DNA of 64,000 nt from UBA2705 sp963977125 (GTDB taxonomy: Bacteria > Pseudomonadota > Alphaproteobacteria > Micavibrionales > Micavibrionaceae): positions 558,001 to 622,000 of the forward strand of contig CAXBNJ010000001.1 in NCBI GenBank assembly GCA_963977125.1, given 5' to 3'. The stretch's first letter is position 1. Each line of letters starts with the position of its first letter. Of this stretch, positions 33,652 to 43,762 are shown in pieces. A program made the position numbers and the translations under genes. The notes under the pieces were generated by a model. That model was not told the origin of the DNA. It worked only from the letters and a program-made list of their open reading frames with translations, and searched no databases.

Positions 33652-35724
33652 ATGCCTAAGCTAACAATTAACGGTGTTGAAGTCGAAGTCGAAGCGGGAA
33701 CGTCTATCCTACAAGCGGCAGAAGAAATTGGCGTTGAAATTCCGCGCTTTTGTTATCATGACCGCCTAACCGTTCCGGCCAATTGCCGTATGTGTCTGGT
33801 TGACCTTGTCGGCGCGCCAAAGCCGGTGGCTTCTTGCGCAATGGCTTGCGGGGATAACATGGTTATTCACACGGACTCGCCGCGTGCTAAAAAAGCCCGC
33901 CAAGGCGTTATGGAGTTTTTGTTAATTAACCACCCATTAGATTGCCCGATTTGTGACCAAGGTGGGGAATGTGATTTACAGGACCAAGCCGTATCATATG
34001 GTTATGACCGCTCACGCTATCACGAAACTAAACGCGCCGTTACAGATAAAGAACTCGGCCCGTTAGTCGAAACCGTTATGACACGCTGCATAAACTGCAC
34101 ACGCTGTGTACGTTTTGCTGAAGAAATCGCTGGCGTTAATGATATCTCGCAGTTGCATCGCGGTGAAGATGCTGAAATCACAACCTTTATTTCAAAATCA
34201 ATCGATAGTGAATTATCAGGTAACTTGGTTGATGTGTGCCCCGTTGGTGCGTTGACGAATAAGCCTTATGCCTTTAAAGCCCGCCCGTGGGAATTAAAGA
34301 AAACATCATCGATTGATGTTCATGACGCTGTTGGCTCTAACATTCGCATTGATGCACGTGGCCGTGAAGTGATGCGCATTATGCCGCGCCTTAATGAAGC
34401 GGTAAATGAAGAATGGATTGCTGATAAGACACGCTATGCACTTGATGGTTTGGCTATGGGGCGTCTTGATCGTCCTTATATTCGTAACAGCAAAACTAAA
34501 AAATTAGAAGAAGCCAGCTGGGGCGAGGCGCTTGCTCTAGTTGCCAAAAAACTCAAAGCGGCAACGCCAGAGAAAATAGCGGCGCTTGTTGGTGATTTAT
34601 CTGATCTTGAATCTACAGCGGCGTTGAAAGATTTGATGCTTTCTATGGATGTTAAGAACATGGATTGCCGTGTTGATGGCGCGCTATACCAAGCGGATAA
34701 TCGCGGCTCGTATTTGTTCAATACAGGCATTGAAAACCTAGAGCAAGCCGATGCGATTATTATCATTGGCGCAAATCCACGTCACGAAGCGGCGATGGTT
34801 AATGCTCGCATTCGTAAAACATGGCTAGCGAAACATCTTCCTATCGCAGTTATTGGCGCGGAAATTGATTTGAATTACCCTTATAGTTATATAGGTAAAG
34901 ATACAGCGGCGTTGAGTGCACTTGCAGCCGGTAAGGGTGATTTTGCCAAAAAACTAAAAGAGGCTAAAAATCCTGTTGTTATTATTGGCAGCTCGGTCTT
35001 TAAGCGTAGCGATATGAGCGGCGTTTTGACTGAAATTGAAACATTATGCACTAAGTATAAAATCATCCGCGATGACTGGAATGGGTACAATGTTCTACAT
35101 AGCGCAGCAGGACGTGTTGGCGCATTGGAACTTGGCTTCGTACCAGCCAAAGGTGGGTTTGATGTGCAAGCCATTGTTAAAGCCTCGAATGAGGGCGCAT
35201 TGGATGTCTTATATTTAATGGGCGTTGATACTGCTGAAATCGTACAAAATATAGGCAAGAAAACCTTCACTATATATCAAGGCCATCATGGTGACCTTGG
35301 TGCATCATGTGCGGATGTTATTTTCCCGAGCGCAGCCTACACAGAAAAAGACGCATCTTATATGAATATGGAAGGGCGCTTACAACGCGCGCATAAAGCC
35401 GTGTCAGCCCCAGGTGATGCCAAAGAAGATTGGGCAATTTTACGCGCTCTGTCTGATGCAATGGCTCAGCCTTTACCTTATAATGACTTATATGAGCTGC
35501 GCCGCCATATAAAAAATACATATACGGATCTGCCGAAACTTGATGAGGTTAACCCTGCGAAATGGTCAACGCTCAGCGGCAAAGGAAAAATGACGAAAGC
35601 AGCCTTTGATGTGGCCTTTGACACTTATTACATGACCAACGTGATCTGTAATGCGTCGAAAGTCATGAAAGATTGCGTACATGAATTTGTTCAAGGCGGT
35701 GATGTTGCACAGGCAGCAGAATAA
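33652..35724 (+). CDS. nuoG: NADH-quinone oxidoreductase subunit G
   Basis: 690-residue 75-kDa subunit carrying several Fe-S clusters. The N-terminal [2Fe-2S] ligands are in PRFCYHDRLTVPANCRMC with a later Cys (SCAMACG). The HPLDCPICDQGGECDLQD and CINCTRCVRFAEE motifs bind [4Fe-4S] clusters. The C-terminal two thirds is the molybdopterin-oxidoreductase-like domain, without cofactor in this family. It is the last gene of the unit: a strong terminator follows within 30 bases and nuoH-N are not in the window. Confidence 0.97.
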   Translation: MPKLTINGVEVEVEAGTSILQAAEEIGVEIPRFCYHDRLTVPANCRMCLVDLVGAPKPVASCAMACGDNMVIHTDSPRAKKARQGVMEFLLINHPLDCPICDQGGECDLQDQAVSYGYDRSRYHETKRAVTDKELGPLVETVMTRCINCTRCVRFAEEIAGVNDISQLHRGEDAEITTFISKSIDSELSGNLVDVCPVGALTNKPYAFKARPWELKKTSSIDVHDAVGSNIRIDARGREVMRIMPRLNEAVNEEWIADKTRYALDGLAMGRLDRPYIRNSKTKKLEEASWGEALALVAKKLKAATPEKIAALVGDLSDLESTAALKDLMLSMDVKNMDCRVDGALYQADNRGSYLFNTGIENLEQADAIIIIGANPRHEAAMVNARIRKTWLAKHLPIAVIGAEIDLNYPYSYIGKDTAALSALAAGKGDFAKKLKEAKNPVVIIGSSVFKRSDMSGVLTEIETLCTKYKIIRDDWNGYNVLHSAAGRVGALELGFVPAKGGFDVQAIVKASNEGALDVLYLMGVDTAEIVQNIGKKTFTIYQGHHGDLGASCADVIFPSAAYTEKDASYMNMEGRLQRAHKAVSAPGDAKEDWAILRALSDAMAQPLPYNDLYELRRHIKNTYTDLPKLDEVNPAKWSTLSGKGKMTKAAFDVAFDTYYMTNVICNASKVMKDCVHEFVQGGDVAQAAE

Positions 35725-35751
35725 GATAGCTTAACGTTTAATCATTTAAAT

Positions 35752-35785
35752 AAAAAAGCGCGCTATGATTTTAGCGCGCTTTTTT
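35752..35785. terminator. Strong terminator after nuoG
   Basis: Stem AAAAAAGCGCGCT / AGCGCGCTTTTTT with an 8-nt loop and T-run. It closes the nuoA-G operon and can also serve the convergent 35804 gene. Confidence 0.9.
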
Positions 35786-35803
35786 ATTATCTATTTTCGA
35801 TAG

Positions 35804-36352
35804 TTAAGCCATGTCAAAGCTTGGCTCATATGACGATAGGGGAGAAAGTAGAGATTTCATTTTCTCAAACCTAATTCTTTGTTTAAATGTATCTGACGCA
35901 GCACTATTGGGTGTGACTTGTAAGTGAATGCGACCATTTTTACAGGTATTATTAGTCTTTTCTATGCCATCTAGATTATCATTTAGAGCTTGTGCTATAT
36001 CTTGAGTGCGCTTCTGCCATTGCTTATTCGTTTCGCTATCTGCACGCTCAACATGAATATTATACCCTTTACCGCTTGTCATAGCCGTGTAATTGGAGCA
36101 TTGCTGCAATGAGTTGTGAAGTAAGGATTCTCCTGATGTCGCCTCTTTAAAAGACCGCATTGGTGAGGTTATAGCGCCTGTTTCAATGGCATGGTTTAGA
36201 GCTTTCATTATGGTGTTATTTAAAGCTATTTCTTTTTTTGCAGCATTAATACACTTTTCTTTTTCTAGAGTATCAAAAGCATCTATATAAAACGAAAACT
36301 TATCAGGAACCGCATAGGGATTACCATAAAACACATCAATCAAACGAACCAT
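35804..36352 (-). CDS. Hypothetical protein
   Basis: 182 residues from ATG 36352 (GAGG six bases upstream; an in-frame ATG at 36400 lacks a site). No signal peptide or membrane segment. Soluble, polar, with scattered Cys (KCINA, QQCSNY, NTCKNG). The middle is Asn/Thr/Ser rich. I recognise no domain. It lies between convergent nuoG and the end of secA (same direction as secA, about 70 bases after... its start lies beyond the secA stop), so it could be read through from secA. Confidence 0.6.
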   Translation of the reverse strand: MVRLIDVFYGNPYAVPDKFSFYIDAFDTLEKEKCINAAKKEIALNNTIMKALNHAIETGAITSPMRSFKEATSGESLLHNSLQQCSNYTAMTSGKGYNIHVERADSETNKQWQKRTQDIAQALNDNLDGIEKTNNTCKNGRIHLQVTPNSAASDTFKQRIRFEKMKSLLSPLSSYEPSFDMA

Positions 36353-36423
36353 TACACACCTCACATTGTTTAAAATATAGAGGGAGCATACACAATTCAT
36401 TGCGTTATGTCAAATAAGGTTAT

Positions 36424-39168
36424 CTAGAGTGCTACAGCTTTATCTTGAGCAACGATTTTACCATGGCAATGTTTATATTTTTTACCACTGCCGCAAGGGC
36501 AGTCTGAATTACGTGGAACTTTACCCCATGTGTCAGGATTGCTTGCATCAAATTCAAGCTTGGTTGGACGAATAGCTTGTGGTTGAGGCGCTGCCGGTGA
36601 ACCATTGGCTTGTGGCGCACCGCGACCAAGACGCATATTTTGCTTTTCTTGATATTCAGAAACCATGCGTTCTAATGCTTCGGCATCAAGGTTGAATTCA
36701 ACAACACTTAAATTCAGTGTGATATTTTCCCCCATAGTCGCGAGCATTAATTCAAACATTGAAAAAGCTTCGGTCTTAAATTCATTCAGCGGATCGCGCT
36801 GACCAATGGCACGCAAATTAATGCCTTGGCGTAAATGATCAAGTTGAAGCAAGTGATCTTTCCATGCGTTATCGAGCGTTTGTAAAACAAATGATTTTTC
36901 AATCTCACGGAAAAAATCAGGGCCTGATTTCTCAGCTTTTGCACGCATTTTTTTATCAGAAGCCTCAATAATACGGTCGAGTATTTCAAGGTTCGCAATG
37001 CCTTCTTCTTGTGCCCATTCGTCAATAGGAAGGTCGAGCCCAAGAAGACGCACGCATTCATTTTTAAGATGCTCTGTCTGCCATTGGTCTACGTAAGTGC
37101 CTGCAGGTAGGGCATTATTAACCGTGATCTCAATCACTTCATGGCGGATGTCACGCACGAGTTCTTCTACGGTTTCGCTATCCATAATTTCACGGCGCTG
37201 TTCGTAAATAACTTTACGCTGTTCGTTCATCACATCATCGAATTTCAATAAGTTTTTACGAATTTCGAAGTTCTGACGCTCGACGCGGCTTTGCGCTTTT
37301 TCAAGTGCTTTACTGAGCCAAGGGTGGGTGAGGGCTTCGCCATCACGCAAACCAATTGCGGCATTACCAAGAACGGCTTCAAGTGCGTCAGGGGAGAATA
37401 TCCGCATTAGATCATCTTCAACAGACAGGAAGAATACAGTTTCACCCGGATCACCTTGACGACCACAACGGCCGCGCAGCTGATTATCAATGCGGCGGCT
37501 TTCATGGCGTTCAGAGGCGATAACCATCAAGCCACCAGCTTCAAGAACTAGAGCTTCATTTTCAGCAATTTCTTTTTTGATCTGTTCAATTTTAGCCGCG
37601 CGTTTATCTTCTGGCATTTCAGGCGGAATTTCCTGCTGAATGCGCATTTCTAAATTACCGCCAAGCTTAATATCTGTACCACGACCCGCCATATTTGTGG
37701 CAATAGTCACGGCGCCAGCAACGCCGGCTTGGGCGATGATGTGGGCTTCTTGTTCGTGGTAACGCGCATTTAGGACTTGGTGCTTGATTTTGTTCTTTTT
37801 CAAAACCTTAGCCAAGGATTCTGATTTTTCAATCGACACTGTACCAACCAAAATAGGTTGCTGTTTTGCATGTGTTGTTTTGATAAGTTCAATAATAGAG
37901 CGCTCTTTATCTTCCAAAGATTTAAAGATTTTATCATCTTGGTCAATACGGGTAACGGGCACATTGGTTGGGATCGCCAAAACGCCAAGTTTGTAAATCT
38001 CCATAAATTCTGTGGCTTCAGTAAGCGCCGTACCTGTCATACCAGACAGTTTAGGGTACATACGGAAGAAGTTCTGGAATGTGATTGAAGCCAGAGTTTG
38101 GTTTTCTTGTTGGATTTTAACACCTTCGCGCGCTTCCAAAGCTTGATGCAAGCCATCAGAGAAGCGACGGCCATCCATCATACGGCCTGTAAATTCATCA
38201 ATCAAAATAACTTTATCGTCTTTGATAATATAGTCTTTGTCTTTTTCAAACAGCTTATGCGCACGTAATGCTTGGTTCACATGGTGAACAAGGCCAATAT
38301 TATGTGCATCATAAAGGTTTTCACCTTCTAATATGCCGTGATCTTTCAACAGTTGTTCAATATGGACAGAACCATTATCGTTCAGAGAAATTGATTTCAT
38401 TTTCTCATCAAGTTCAAAGTCATCTTCATCAAGTAGCGGAATGAGTTTATCGACTTGAACATAAAGCTCTGGCGAGCTTTCTGATGGGCCAGAGATAATT
38501 AACGGTGTGCGCGCTTCATCAATTAAAATGGAATCAACTTCATCAATAATAGCGAAGTTAAATGGACGTTGAACCATTTCAGCCAAATTAAACTTCATAT
38601 TATCGCGCAGATAATCAAAGCCAAATTCGTTATTTGTACCGTAAGTAATGTCGGCATTGTAAGCGGCGCGGCGATCTTCATCGCGAATATCTGATGTTAT
38701 GCAGCCAACGGTTAGGCCCATATATTCATAAACTTGTGCCATCCAGCCAGAATCACGCTGGGCGAGATAATCATTGACGGTAACGACGTGAACGCCTTTA
38801 CCTGATATGGCGTTTAGATAAGCGGGCAGAGTTGCGACAAGGGTTTTACCCTCACCAGTGCGCATTTCTGCGATGATACCTTTATTAAGGGCAAGGCCAC
38901 CCAAAAGCTGCACATCGAAAGGACGAAGGCCTAAGGCGCGTTTGGACGCTTCACGAATAGTGGCAAAAGCCTCTATGAGAATATCATTCTCCGTTTCGCC
39001 ATTTTCTAAACGCGTTCGAAATTCTTGGGTTTTTGCTTTTAATTCGGTGTCACTGAGCTTCACAAAATCAGGCTCTAAAGCGTTGATCTGCTCTACGTAT
39101 GTATGCATCTTTTTGATTTGGCGGTCATTGCTTGAACCAAAGATTTTTGTTGCGATATTTAAAAGCAT
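36424..39168 (-). CDS. secA: Preprotein translocase subunit SecA
   Basis: 914-residue ATPase motor of the Sec translocon. Walker A is MRTGEGKTLVATLPAYL, the DEAD-type box is AIIDEVDSILIDEARTPL, motif VI is QLRGRCGRQGDPGET, and the C-terminal SecB/lipid-binding zinc motif is CPCGSGKKYKHCHG. Linker residues before the zinc motif are rich in Pro, Gln and Ala. It is divergent from a parvulin gene across 222 bases, a common alphaproteobacterial arrangement. Exported proteins in the window (932, 8818 and 33087 genes) would depend on it. Confidence 0.98.
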   Translation of the reverse strand: MLLNIATKIFGSSNDRQIKKMHTYVEQINALEPDFVKLSDTELKAKTQEFRTRLENGETENDILIEAFATIREASKRALGLRPFDVQLLGGLALNKGIIAEMRTGEGKTLVATLPAYLNAISGKGVHVVTVNDYLAQRDSGWMAQVYEYMGLTVGCITSDIRDEDRRAAYNADITYGTNNEFGFDYLRDNMKFNLAEMVQRPFNFAIIDEVDSILIDEARTPLIISGPSESSPELYVQVDKLIPLLDEDDFELDEKMKSISLNDNGSVHIEQLLKDHGILEGENLYDAHNIGLVHHVNQALRAHKLFEKDKDYIIKDDKVILIDEFTGRMMDGRRFSDGLHQALEAREGVKIQQENQTLASITFQNFFRMYPKLSGMTGTALTEATEFMEIYKLGVLAIPTNVPVTRIDQDDKIFKSLEDKERSIIELIKTTHAKQQPILVGTVSIEKSESLAKVLKKNKIKHQVLNARYHEQEAHIIAQAGVAGAVTIATNMAGRGTDIKLGGNLEMRIQQEIPPEMPEDKRAAKIEQIKKEIAENEALVLEAGGLMVIASERHESRRIDNQLRGRCGRQGDPGETVFFLSVEDDLMRIFSPDALEAVLGNAAIGLRDGEALTHPWLSKALEKAQSRVERQNFEIRKNLLKFDDVMNEQRKVIYEQRREIMDSETVEELVRDIRHEVIEITVNNALPAGTYVDQWQTEHLKNECVRLLGLDLPIDEWAQEEGIANLEILDRIIEASDKKMRAKAEKSGPDFFREIEKSFVLQTLDNAWKDHLLQLDHLRQGINLRAIGQRDPLNEFKTEAFSMFELMLATMGENITLNLSVVEFNLDAEALERMVSEYQEKQNMRLGRGAPQANGSPAAPQPQAIRPTKLEFDASNPDTWGKVPRNSDCPCGSGKKYKHCHGKIVAQDKAVAL

Positions 39169-39390
39169 AATTCCTCGATGGAGTGGGTGTTAAAGTGGGT
39201 GTTAAACTCGGTATTAAACTTGGTGTTAATAAGTCATAACGATATATAGGTTCTTTTGATTAAATCGTCAATCTGTGCCCATTAAAACTTAACGTTTATA
39301 CGTTTTTTATTGCTTTTTTTCGCAGGACTGTGCAGAAATGAAAAACACATTATATTTTAATATATAGAACCATAAATAAAGGGGTTTATT

Positions 39391-40362
39391 ATGGAGATCA
39401 AGAGTTTTATCGGCCGTTACGGCGTTTTAGTTTTATCAATGTTTACTATATGCCTTGGTGGTTTTTTATTCGCTAATACTTATGGCGAAAAAGCTATGAA
39501 TGCTGACGGCCTTGCCGCAGTTGAGCCAGCAGCAGGTGAAGAACCTTCAGCTACAGCTATGCCAGCACTTAATCATGAAAGCGTAGAAATTAAGCCTGGC
39601 GACCCAATTGTTGCAATGATCGACAAAGTGCAAATTAAGCGCTCTGAGATTTTTGATATGATTGATGAATTATCAGGCCCACAGCAAGTGGTGCCAAAAC
39701 AAGTGGTTTTCCCCGTTGTTCTTGATCAATTTGTCAATGGCCGCATTGTTGAAATAAAAGCCGATAGCTCAGACATTATGAGCAGCGAAGAATATAAAAC
39801 ACGCCTTGAAGAAGCAAAAAAACAAATTGCGCGTTCTGTATTCATCGACCAAGAAATCAACAGCAAAATCACAGATAAAGCGTTAAAAGCGGCCTATGAT
39901 AAATATGCAGCAACGCTTAGCAAAGTAGAAGAAGTCAAAGCGCGTCATATCCTTTTAGATACTGAAGAAGAAGCACTTGCTATTGTTAAGTCTCTTGACG
40001 ATGGCGCAGCATTTGCTGATCTTGCGAAAGAAAAATCAAAAGGCCCATCAGGCGCGAATGGTGGCGATCTTGGTTATTTCAAAATGGGTGAGATGGTTCC
40101 TGAATTTGAAGTGGCCGCTTTTTCACTTAAAAAAGGTGACTACACGAAGGCACCTGTGAAAACACAATTTGGTTATCACGTAATTTTGCTTGAAGACAAA
40201 CGTGCGCTAAAAGCAGATTCATTTGAAGATAAAAAAGCTGAATTAGAAGCTGGCCTTCGTAATCAAGTATTGCAAGACCTACTTGGTGACTGGCGTACAG
40301 AATCTAAAGTTACATTGTTTGATATAAACGGTGAAGCTATAGACACAGCTAAAGCTGAGTAA
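39391..40362 (+). CDS. Membrane-anchored parvulin-type peptidyl-prolyl isomerase
   Basis: 323 residues: an N-terminal hydrophobic segment (about 10-28) acts as anchor or signal, an Ala/Glu/Pro linker follows to about 70, a SurA-like helical region, and then the parvulin domain (about 182-272) with VKARHILLDTEEEAL, GGDLGYFKMGEMVPEFEVAAFSL (in parts) and TQFGYHVILLEDKR. It catalyses prolyl cis-trans isomerisation of exported proteins in the periplasm. It is divergent from secA, fitting its role in export folding. In relatives argJ often follows; here mutT does. Confidence 0.9.
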   Translation: MEIKSFIGRYGVLVLSMFTICLGGFLFANTYGEKAMNADGLAAVEPAAGEEPSATAMPALNHESVEIKPGDPIVAMIDKVQIKRSEIFDMIDELSGPQQVVPKQVVFPVVLDQFVNGRIVEIKADSSDIMSSEEYKTRLEEAKKQIARSVFIDQEINSKITDKALKAAYDKYAATLSKVEEVKARHILLDTEEEALAIVKSLDDGAAFADLAKEKSKGPSGANGGDLGYFKMGEMVPEFEVAAFSLKKGDYTKAPVKTQFGYHVILLEDKRALKADSFEDKKAELEAGLRNQVLQDLLGDWRTESKVTLFDINGEAIDTAKAE

Positions 40363-40413
40363 AACAAAGCAAAGTTAAGTTTAAATAAAAGCAGGATATG
40401 TGAGTATTAACCG

Positions 40414-40863
40414 ATGATGTCCTGTGAACAAGCTTTAGAATATCCGCCGCCGCCACCTTCGGGCCTTCCTATGGTCCTCGTGGCGGCGGCGTTGCTTATT
40501 GATAAGGATGGTCGCATTCTTGTCGCGCAACGCCCAGAAGGTAAGTCTATGGCCGGCCTGTGGGAATTTCCCGGCGGCAAGGTTGAAGCCGGTGAGGGGC
40601 CTGAATTTGCCCTTATGCGTGAATTACGCGAAGAGCTTGATATTGAAACCCGCCCATGTGGTTTTTATCCCATTTGTTTTGCATCCCACAGCTACGAAAA
40701 ATTCCATCTCATGATGCCATTATTCGCCTGCCGCGTTTGGCGCGGTATAGCGCAAGGTAAAGAAGGCCAGAACCTTAAATGGATACGCCCGATGGACCTT
40801 TACGGATTAGAAATGCCCGCAGCAGACATTCCTCTTATTCCAGCAATTATCGATTATTTATAG
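40414..40863 (+). CDS. mutT: 8-oxo-dGTP diphosphatase (MutT, Nudix hydrolase)
   Basis: 149-residue Nudix hydrolase. The full Nudix box is visible starting GGKVEAGEGPEFALMREL and continuing REELDIE, preceded by LWEFPGG and AQRPEGKSMAG as in MutT. It removes oxidised dGTP. The N-terminus has a run of five Pro (EYPPPPPSG) before the first beta strand, longer than usual. It lies 51 bases after the parvulin gene; the same grouping is common in alphaproteobacteria. With mutS and dut it makes the window rich in genome-maintenance genes. Confidence 0.93.
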   Translation: MMSCEQALEYPPPPPSGLPMVLVAAALLIDKDGRILVAQRPEGKSMAGLWEFPGGKVEAGEGPEFALMRELREELDIETRPCGFYPICFASHSYEKFHLMMPLFACRVWRGIAQGKEGQNLKWIRPMDLYGLEMPAADIPLIPAIIDYL

Positions 40864-40930
40864 AAGCTATGTTATTATAAAATTTATGCGATAAACGTAG
40901 ATATTATAAATTTATAAAGCCATAAAACTC

Positions 40931-41683
40931 ATGTTCACAACCGCTAAAAATTTCGAAGATTTTTATTTAACCCGTACAGGGCGGATGATGCGTAATATTT
41001 TGCGCCATGAAATGCGTAAAACATGGCCGAATGTTAAAGGCTCACGCATGCTCGGCTATGGTTATGCTTATCCTTATCTTGATTTATTCTATCCTGAATC
41101 TGAAATTTGTTTTGGCGTTAGCCGTCCCGAAATGGGGGCGCTGCACTGGCCTGATAAAAAACAAAATAGTTCAGGCATAGCAGCCAGCACGGCGCTGCCT
41201 TTTGAAACTGCTTTTTTTGACAATTTAATTCTTACCCATGCGCTTGAACATGCCGGCTCTGTACGCAGTTTATTACAAGAAGCATGGCGCGTTTTACGCG
41301 GTAATGGCCGGATGATCCTTGTTATCCCTAACCGTAGTGGTTTATGGAGCAGGGCAGCATGGTCGCCCTTTGGCATAGGCACGCCTTATTCGCGCGGTCA
41401 AATTGTTGATTTCTTAACAGAGGAATCTTTCGATATTGAATCGGTTCGCCCGGCTTTATTCGCTTTACCCTCGCAGCGCCCATTCATACAGAAATTAGCG
41501 CCCAGTTTGGAAAAAATAGGCCCTTATATTATGCCCGCTATGGCGGGGGTTTATATTATTGAGTGCACGAAAAAACTCTATGCGCGCGCAAGCGTAGAAA
41601 GTGGTTCGAAATCTGTAAATAATGGCCGCTGGATTTATGTGCCAAAGCCGATGAATAGTGTAAAAAAAGATTTTGAAATTTAA
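40931..41683 (+). CDS. SAM-dependent methyltransferase (methyltransferase type 11-like)
   Basis: 250 residues. A class I methyltransferase core is visible although motif I is degenerate (MLGYGYAYPYLDLF). The post-core signature is LPFETAFFDNLILTHALEHAGSVRSLLQEAWRVLRGNGRMILVIPNRSGLWSR (in parts), which matches the family usually found beside mutT or gloB in alphaproteobacteria. The substrate is unknown. The C-terminal 80 residues include the conserved LPSQRPFIQKLAPSLEKIG stretch. It follows mutT by 67 bases in the same direction and converges on metA. Confidence 0.82.
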   Translation: MFTTAKNFEDFYLTRTGRMMRNILRHEMRKTWPNVKGSRMLGYGYAYPYLDLFYPESEICFGVSRPEMGALHWPDKKQNSSGIAASTALPFETAFFDNLILTHALEHAGSVRSLLQEAWRVLRGNGRMILVIPNRSGLWSRAAWSPFGIGTPYSRGQIVDFLTEESFDIESVRPALFALPSQRPFIQKLAPSLEKIGPYIMPAMAGVYIIECTKKLYARASVESGSKSVNNGRWIYVPKPMNSVKKDFEI

Positions 41684-41710
41684 AGAAATTTAAAAAGACC
41701 TTGCCGTGAT

Positions 41711-42772
41711 TTATATGAGGACGTTTTTCATCGGATCGTTAGGGTCTATCCCCTCCATAAACGGTGTATGGCGATCATAGCCTGTTAATTGATATATGGC
41801 GCCGACCCAGTTTTGAATGATTGAGCGTGCTGTATCTTGCCATGTATTATCAATAAAGGGCGCGATGGTCTCTTCGTTGAATAGATTAATGTCTTTTTTA
41901 TCAATAGCCAGGGCGATAAGCGCTTTAATTTCATCGCCATGTTCTGGCAAGATATAATGTTCAGGCAGATTCGGGCTATGCATTATCTCGCCATTTATAA
42001 AACGGCTTAATTCACGCTTATATTCTTTGAGTAAAGTAATACGGTCATATTCAGGGTGGCCTTGAAAACAAATAAGGCGCAGGCCATCTTTAGAGCTGGC
42101 TAAATGCACACCGGCTTCAGGGCTTTCAACAAGAACGCGCATGTCATGCTTTAAAAACTGGGCTTTATCAATTTTATTATTGCGCGAATGTGGCGCGAAA
42201 AAGGCTGTGTTTATACCGCGGGTTAGGGGCTGGTTTTCATCCAAGACTTTGTGCTTATAGACGCCCCATAATTTTTTGTCTAAGGGCTGGCGTTTTTCAT
42301 TATAGGCCGCTTGCATGACAGCATGTGTAGCAAGGCATGAACAGAGTGTTGAGGTCACGTTCTCAAAAGCCCATTCTAAGACCTCGCGAAGAGGGGCATA
42401 GAAATCAGTATCATTAAGCTCTGGTGTTTGGACATTTGCGCCGGTGACAATTAAGGCATCAAGGCCGATTTTTTTAATATCTTCGAAGCGCTCATAATAA
42501 CGGTTAATATAATCCTGCGCGCTCTCGCTGCGTTGTATACCGTCAATAGTGAACGGGTGCATATAAAATTGAACAATGCGGTCTGACCGACCGATAAGAC
42601 GGAAAAACTGGCGCTCTGTTATTTCCATCGCGGCATCAGGCATCATATTTAAAAGGCCAATATGCAAGCCACGATAATCCTGCCTAAGGGCGCGATCTTC
42701 ACTGAGGATTAAATGCCCGTCACGGGCTAAGCGCTCAAAGCTCGGAATGTTTTTATAAGCAACTAGGGGCAT
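41711..42772 (-). CDS. metA: Homoserine O-succinyltransferase / acetyltransferase (MetA family)
   Basis: 353-residue MetA-fold enzyme that acylates homoserine in methionine synthesis. Visible: LHIGLLNMMPDAAMEITERQF, DALIVTGANVQ, the nucleophilic Cys in CSCLATHAV, FFAPHSRN and the catalytic His-Glu in CFQGHPEYDRITLLKEY. The choice between acetyl-CoA and succinyl-CoA cannot be read safely; the form around 350 residues in alphaproteobacteria is usually called MetAS. It is divergent from the chorismate mutase gene across 75 bases. No SAM riboswitch is seen upstream. Confidence 0.9.
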   Translation of the reverse strand: MPLVAYKNIPSFERLARDGHLILSEDRALRQDYRGLHIGLLNMMPDAAMEITERQFFRLIGRSDRIVQFYMHPFTIDGIQRSESAQDYINRYYERFEDIKKIGLDALIVTGANVQTPELNDTDFYAPLREVLEWAFENVTSTLCSCLATHAVMQAAYNEKRQPLDKKLWGVYKHKVLDENQPLTRGINTAFFAPHSRNNKIDKAQFLKHDMRVLVESPEAGVHLASSKDGLRLICFQGHPEYDRITLLKEYKRELSRFINGEIMHSPNLPEHYILPEHGDEIKALIALAIDKKDINLFNEETIAPFIDNTWQDTARSIIQNWVGAIYQLTGYDRHTPFMEGIDPNDPMKNVLI

Positions 42773-42846
42773 CGGGTTTACTATATTCTTTTATTATCAG
42801 ATATGGCATAGTATGTCGAAATTACAGTTTTAACAAGTTCAGCGCC

Positions 42847-43707
42847 ATGTATACATCACAAACACTTGATACTATTAGAAAAAATATTGATTCTATCGAC
42901 AGCACGATTCATGATTTACTTATGGAACGGGCAGCCTTAGCGTCAAGCATTGCGGCTGAGAAAAAACAGCGCGGTATGCAAATTGTTCATCCTGCCCGTG
43001 AGGCCCGTATGATACGGCGCTTATTAGCGCGCCACCACGGCGCACTGCCCAAAGAAGCGATTGCGCGGATTTGGCGTGAGCTTGTCGGCGCAGTCTCTAT
43101 GTTACAATCAGGCTTAACTGCACAATTTTATTGTGAAAGCCGTGATCCCGAAAACTTTAAAATCGTTACAGATTATTTTGGTAGCGTTTTACCTGTTGAA
43201 TATGTGAGCTCAGCGCAACAGGGCATTCAGTCTGTAGCGCAAGGGCAGTGTGACTTTGCAACGCTGCCTTGGCCATCAGAGAGCGCCCAGGCACCTTCAT
43301 GGCTTGTTGAGTTAATAGAGTTGATTGAACAAGACCGCGCCGCTATTAGCGATAAATTACCGCTTAATATTGTGCAGTCTTTGCCGTTTGTGTGTACCAA
43401 GGGCGCCCAGAGCGCGCGTAAATATATCACGCTAACGCGCGCAAAGTTCGAGCCATCAGAAGATGATTGCAGCTTCATTGTTTTGAAATCAAAAACGGCC
43501 TTTGATGCGCATGATATTCTCACGCAGGCCGGTCTTGAGAGTAATAGGGTGCTTTCGTTCTCAACAGCACAAGATCATTATGTTTTGTTGGATGTCGAAG
43601 GTTATTTAGAGGAAAATTCTCCGCTTCTGGAGAGCTTGAAAAAGGCGCTTAGCCCGGATATTCACCTGCTGAGCATCGGTGGTTATCCTAAGCCGATTAT
43701 TTTATAA
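42847..43707 (+). CDS. Chorismate mutase with C-terminal prephenate-dehydratase-like domain
   Basis: 286 residues. The first 95 residues are an AroQ chorismate mutase: IRKNIDSIDSTIHDLLMERAALAS, then HPAREARMIRRLLARHHG and IARIWRELVGAVS, with the expected Arg and Lys positions. The rest (about 100-286) resembles a degraded prephenate-dehydratase or periplasmic-binding fold (QFYCESRDPENFKIVTDYFG, LPWPSE) and lacks the usual dehydratase Thr-Arg-Phe motif. It likely converts chorismate to prephenate for tyrA, 55 bases downstream. In related genomes hisC lies between these two genes; it is absent here. The role of the second domain is unclear. Confidence 0.8.
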   Translation: MYTSQTLDTIRKNIDSIDSTIHDLLMERAALASSIAAEKKQRGMQIVHPAREARMIRRLLARHHGALPKEAIARIWRELVGAVSMLQSGLTAQFYCESRDPENFKIVTDYFGSVLPVEYVSSAQQGIQSVAQGQCDFATLPWPSESAQAPSWLVELIELIEQDRAAISDKLPLNIVQSLPFVCTKGAQSARKYITLTRAKFEPSEDDCSFIVLKSKTAFDAHDILTQAGLESNRVLSFSTAQDHYVLLDVEGYLEENSPLLESLKKALSPDIHLLSIGGYPKPIIL

Positions 43708-43762
43708 GCTAAAAATAAAACAACAAATCAATCAATCAATTACCTAACGGATAAAATCGTCA

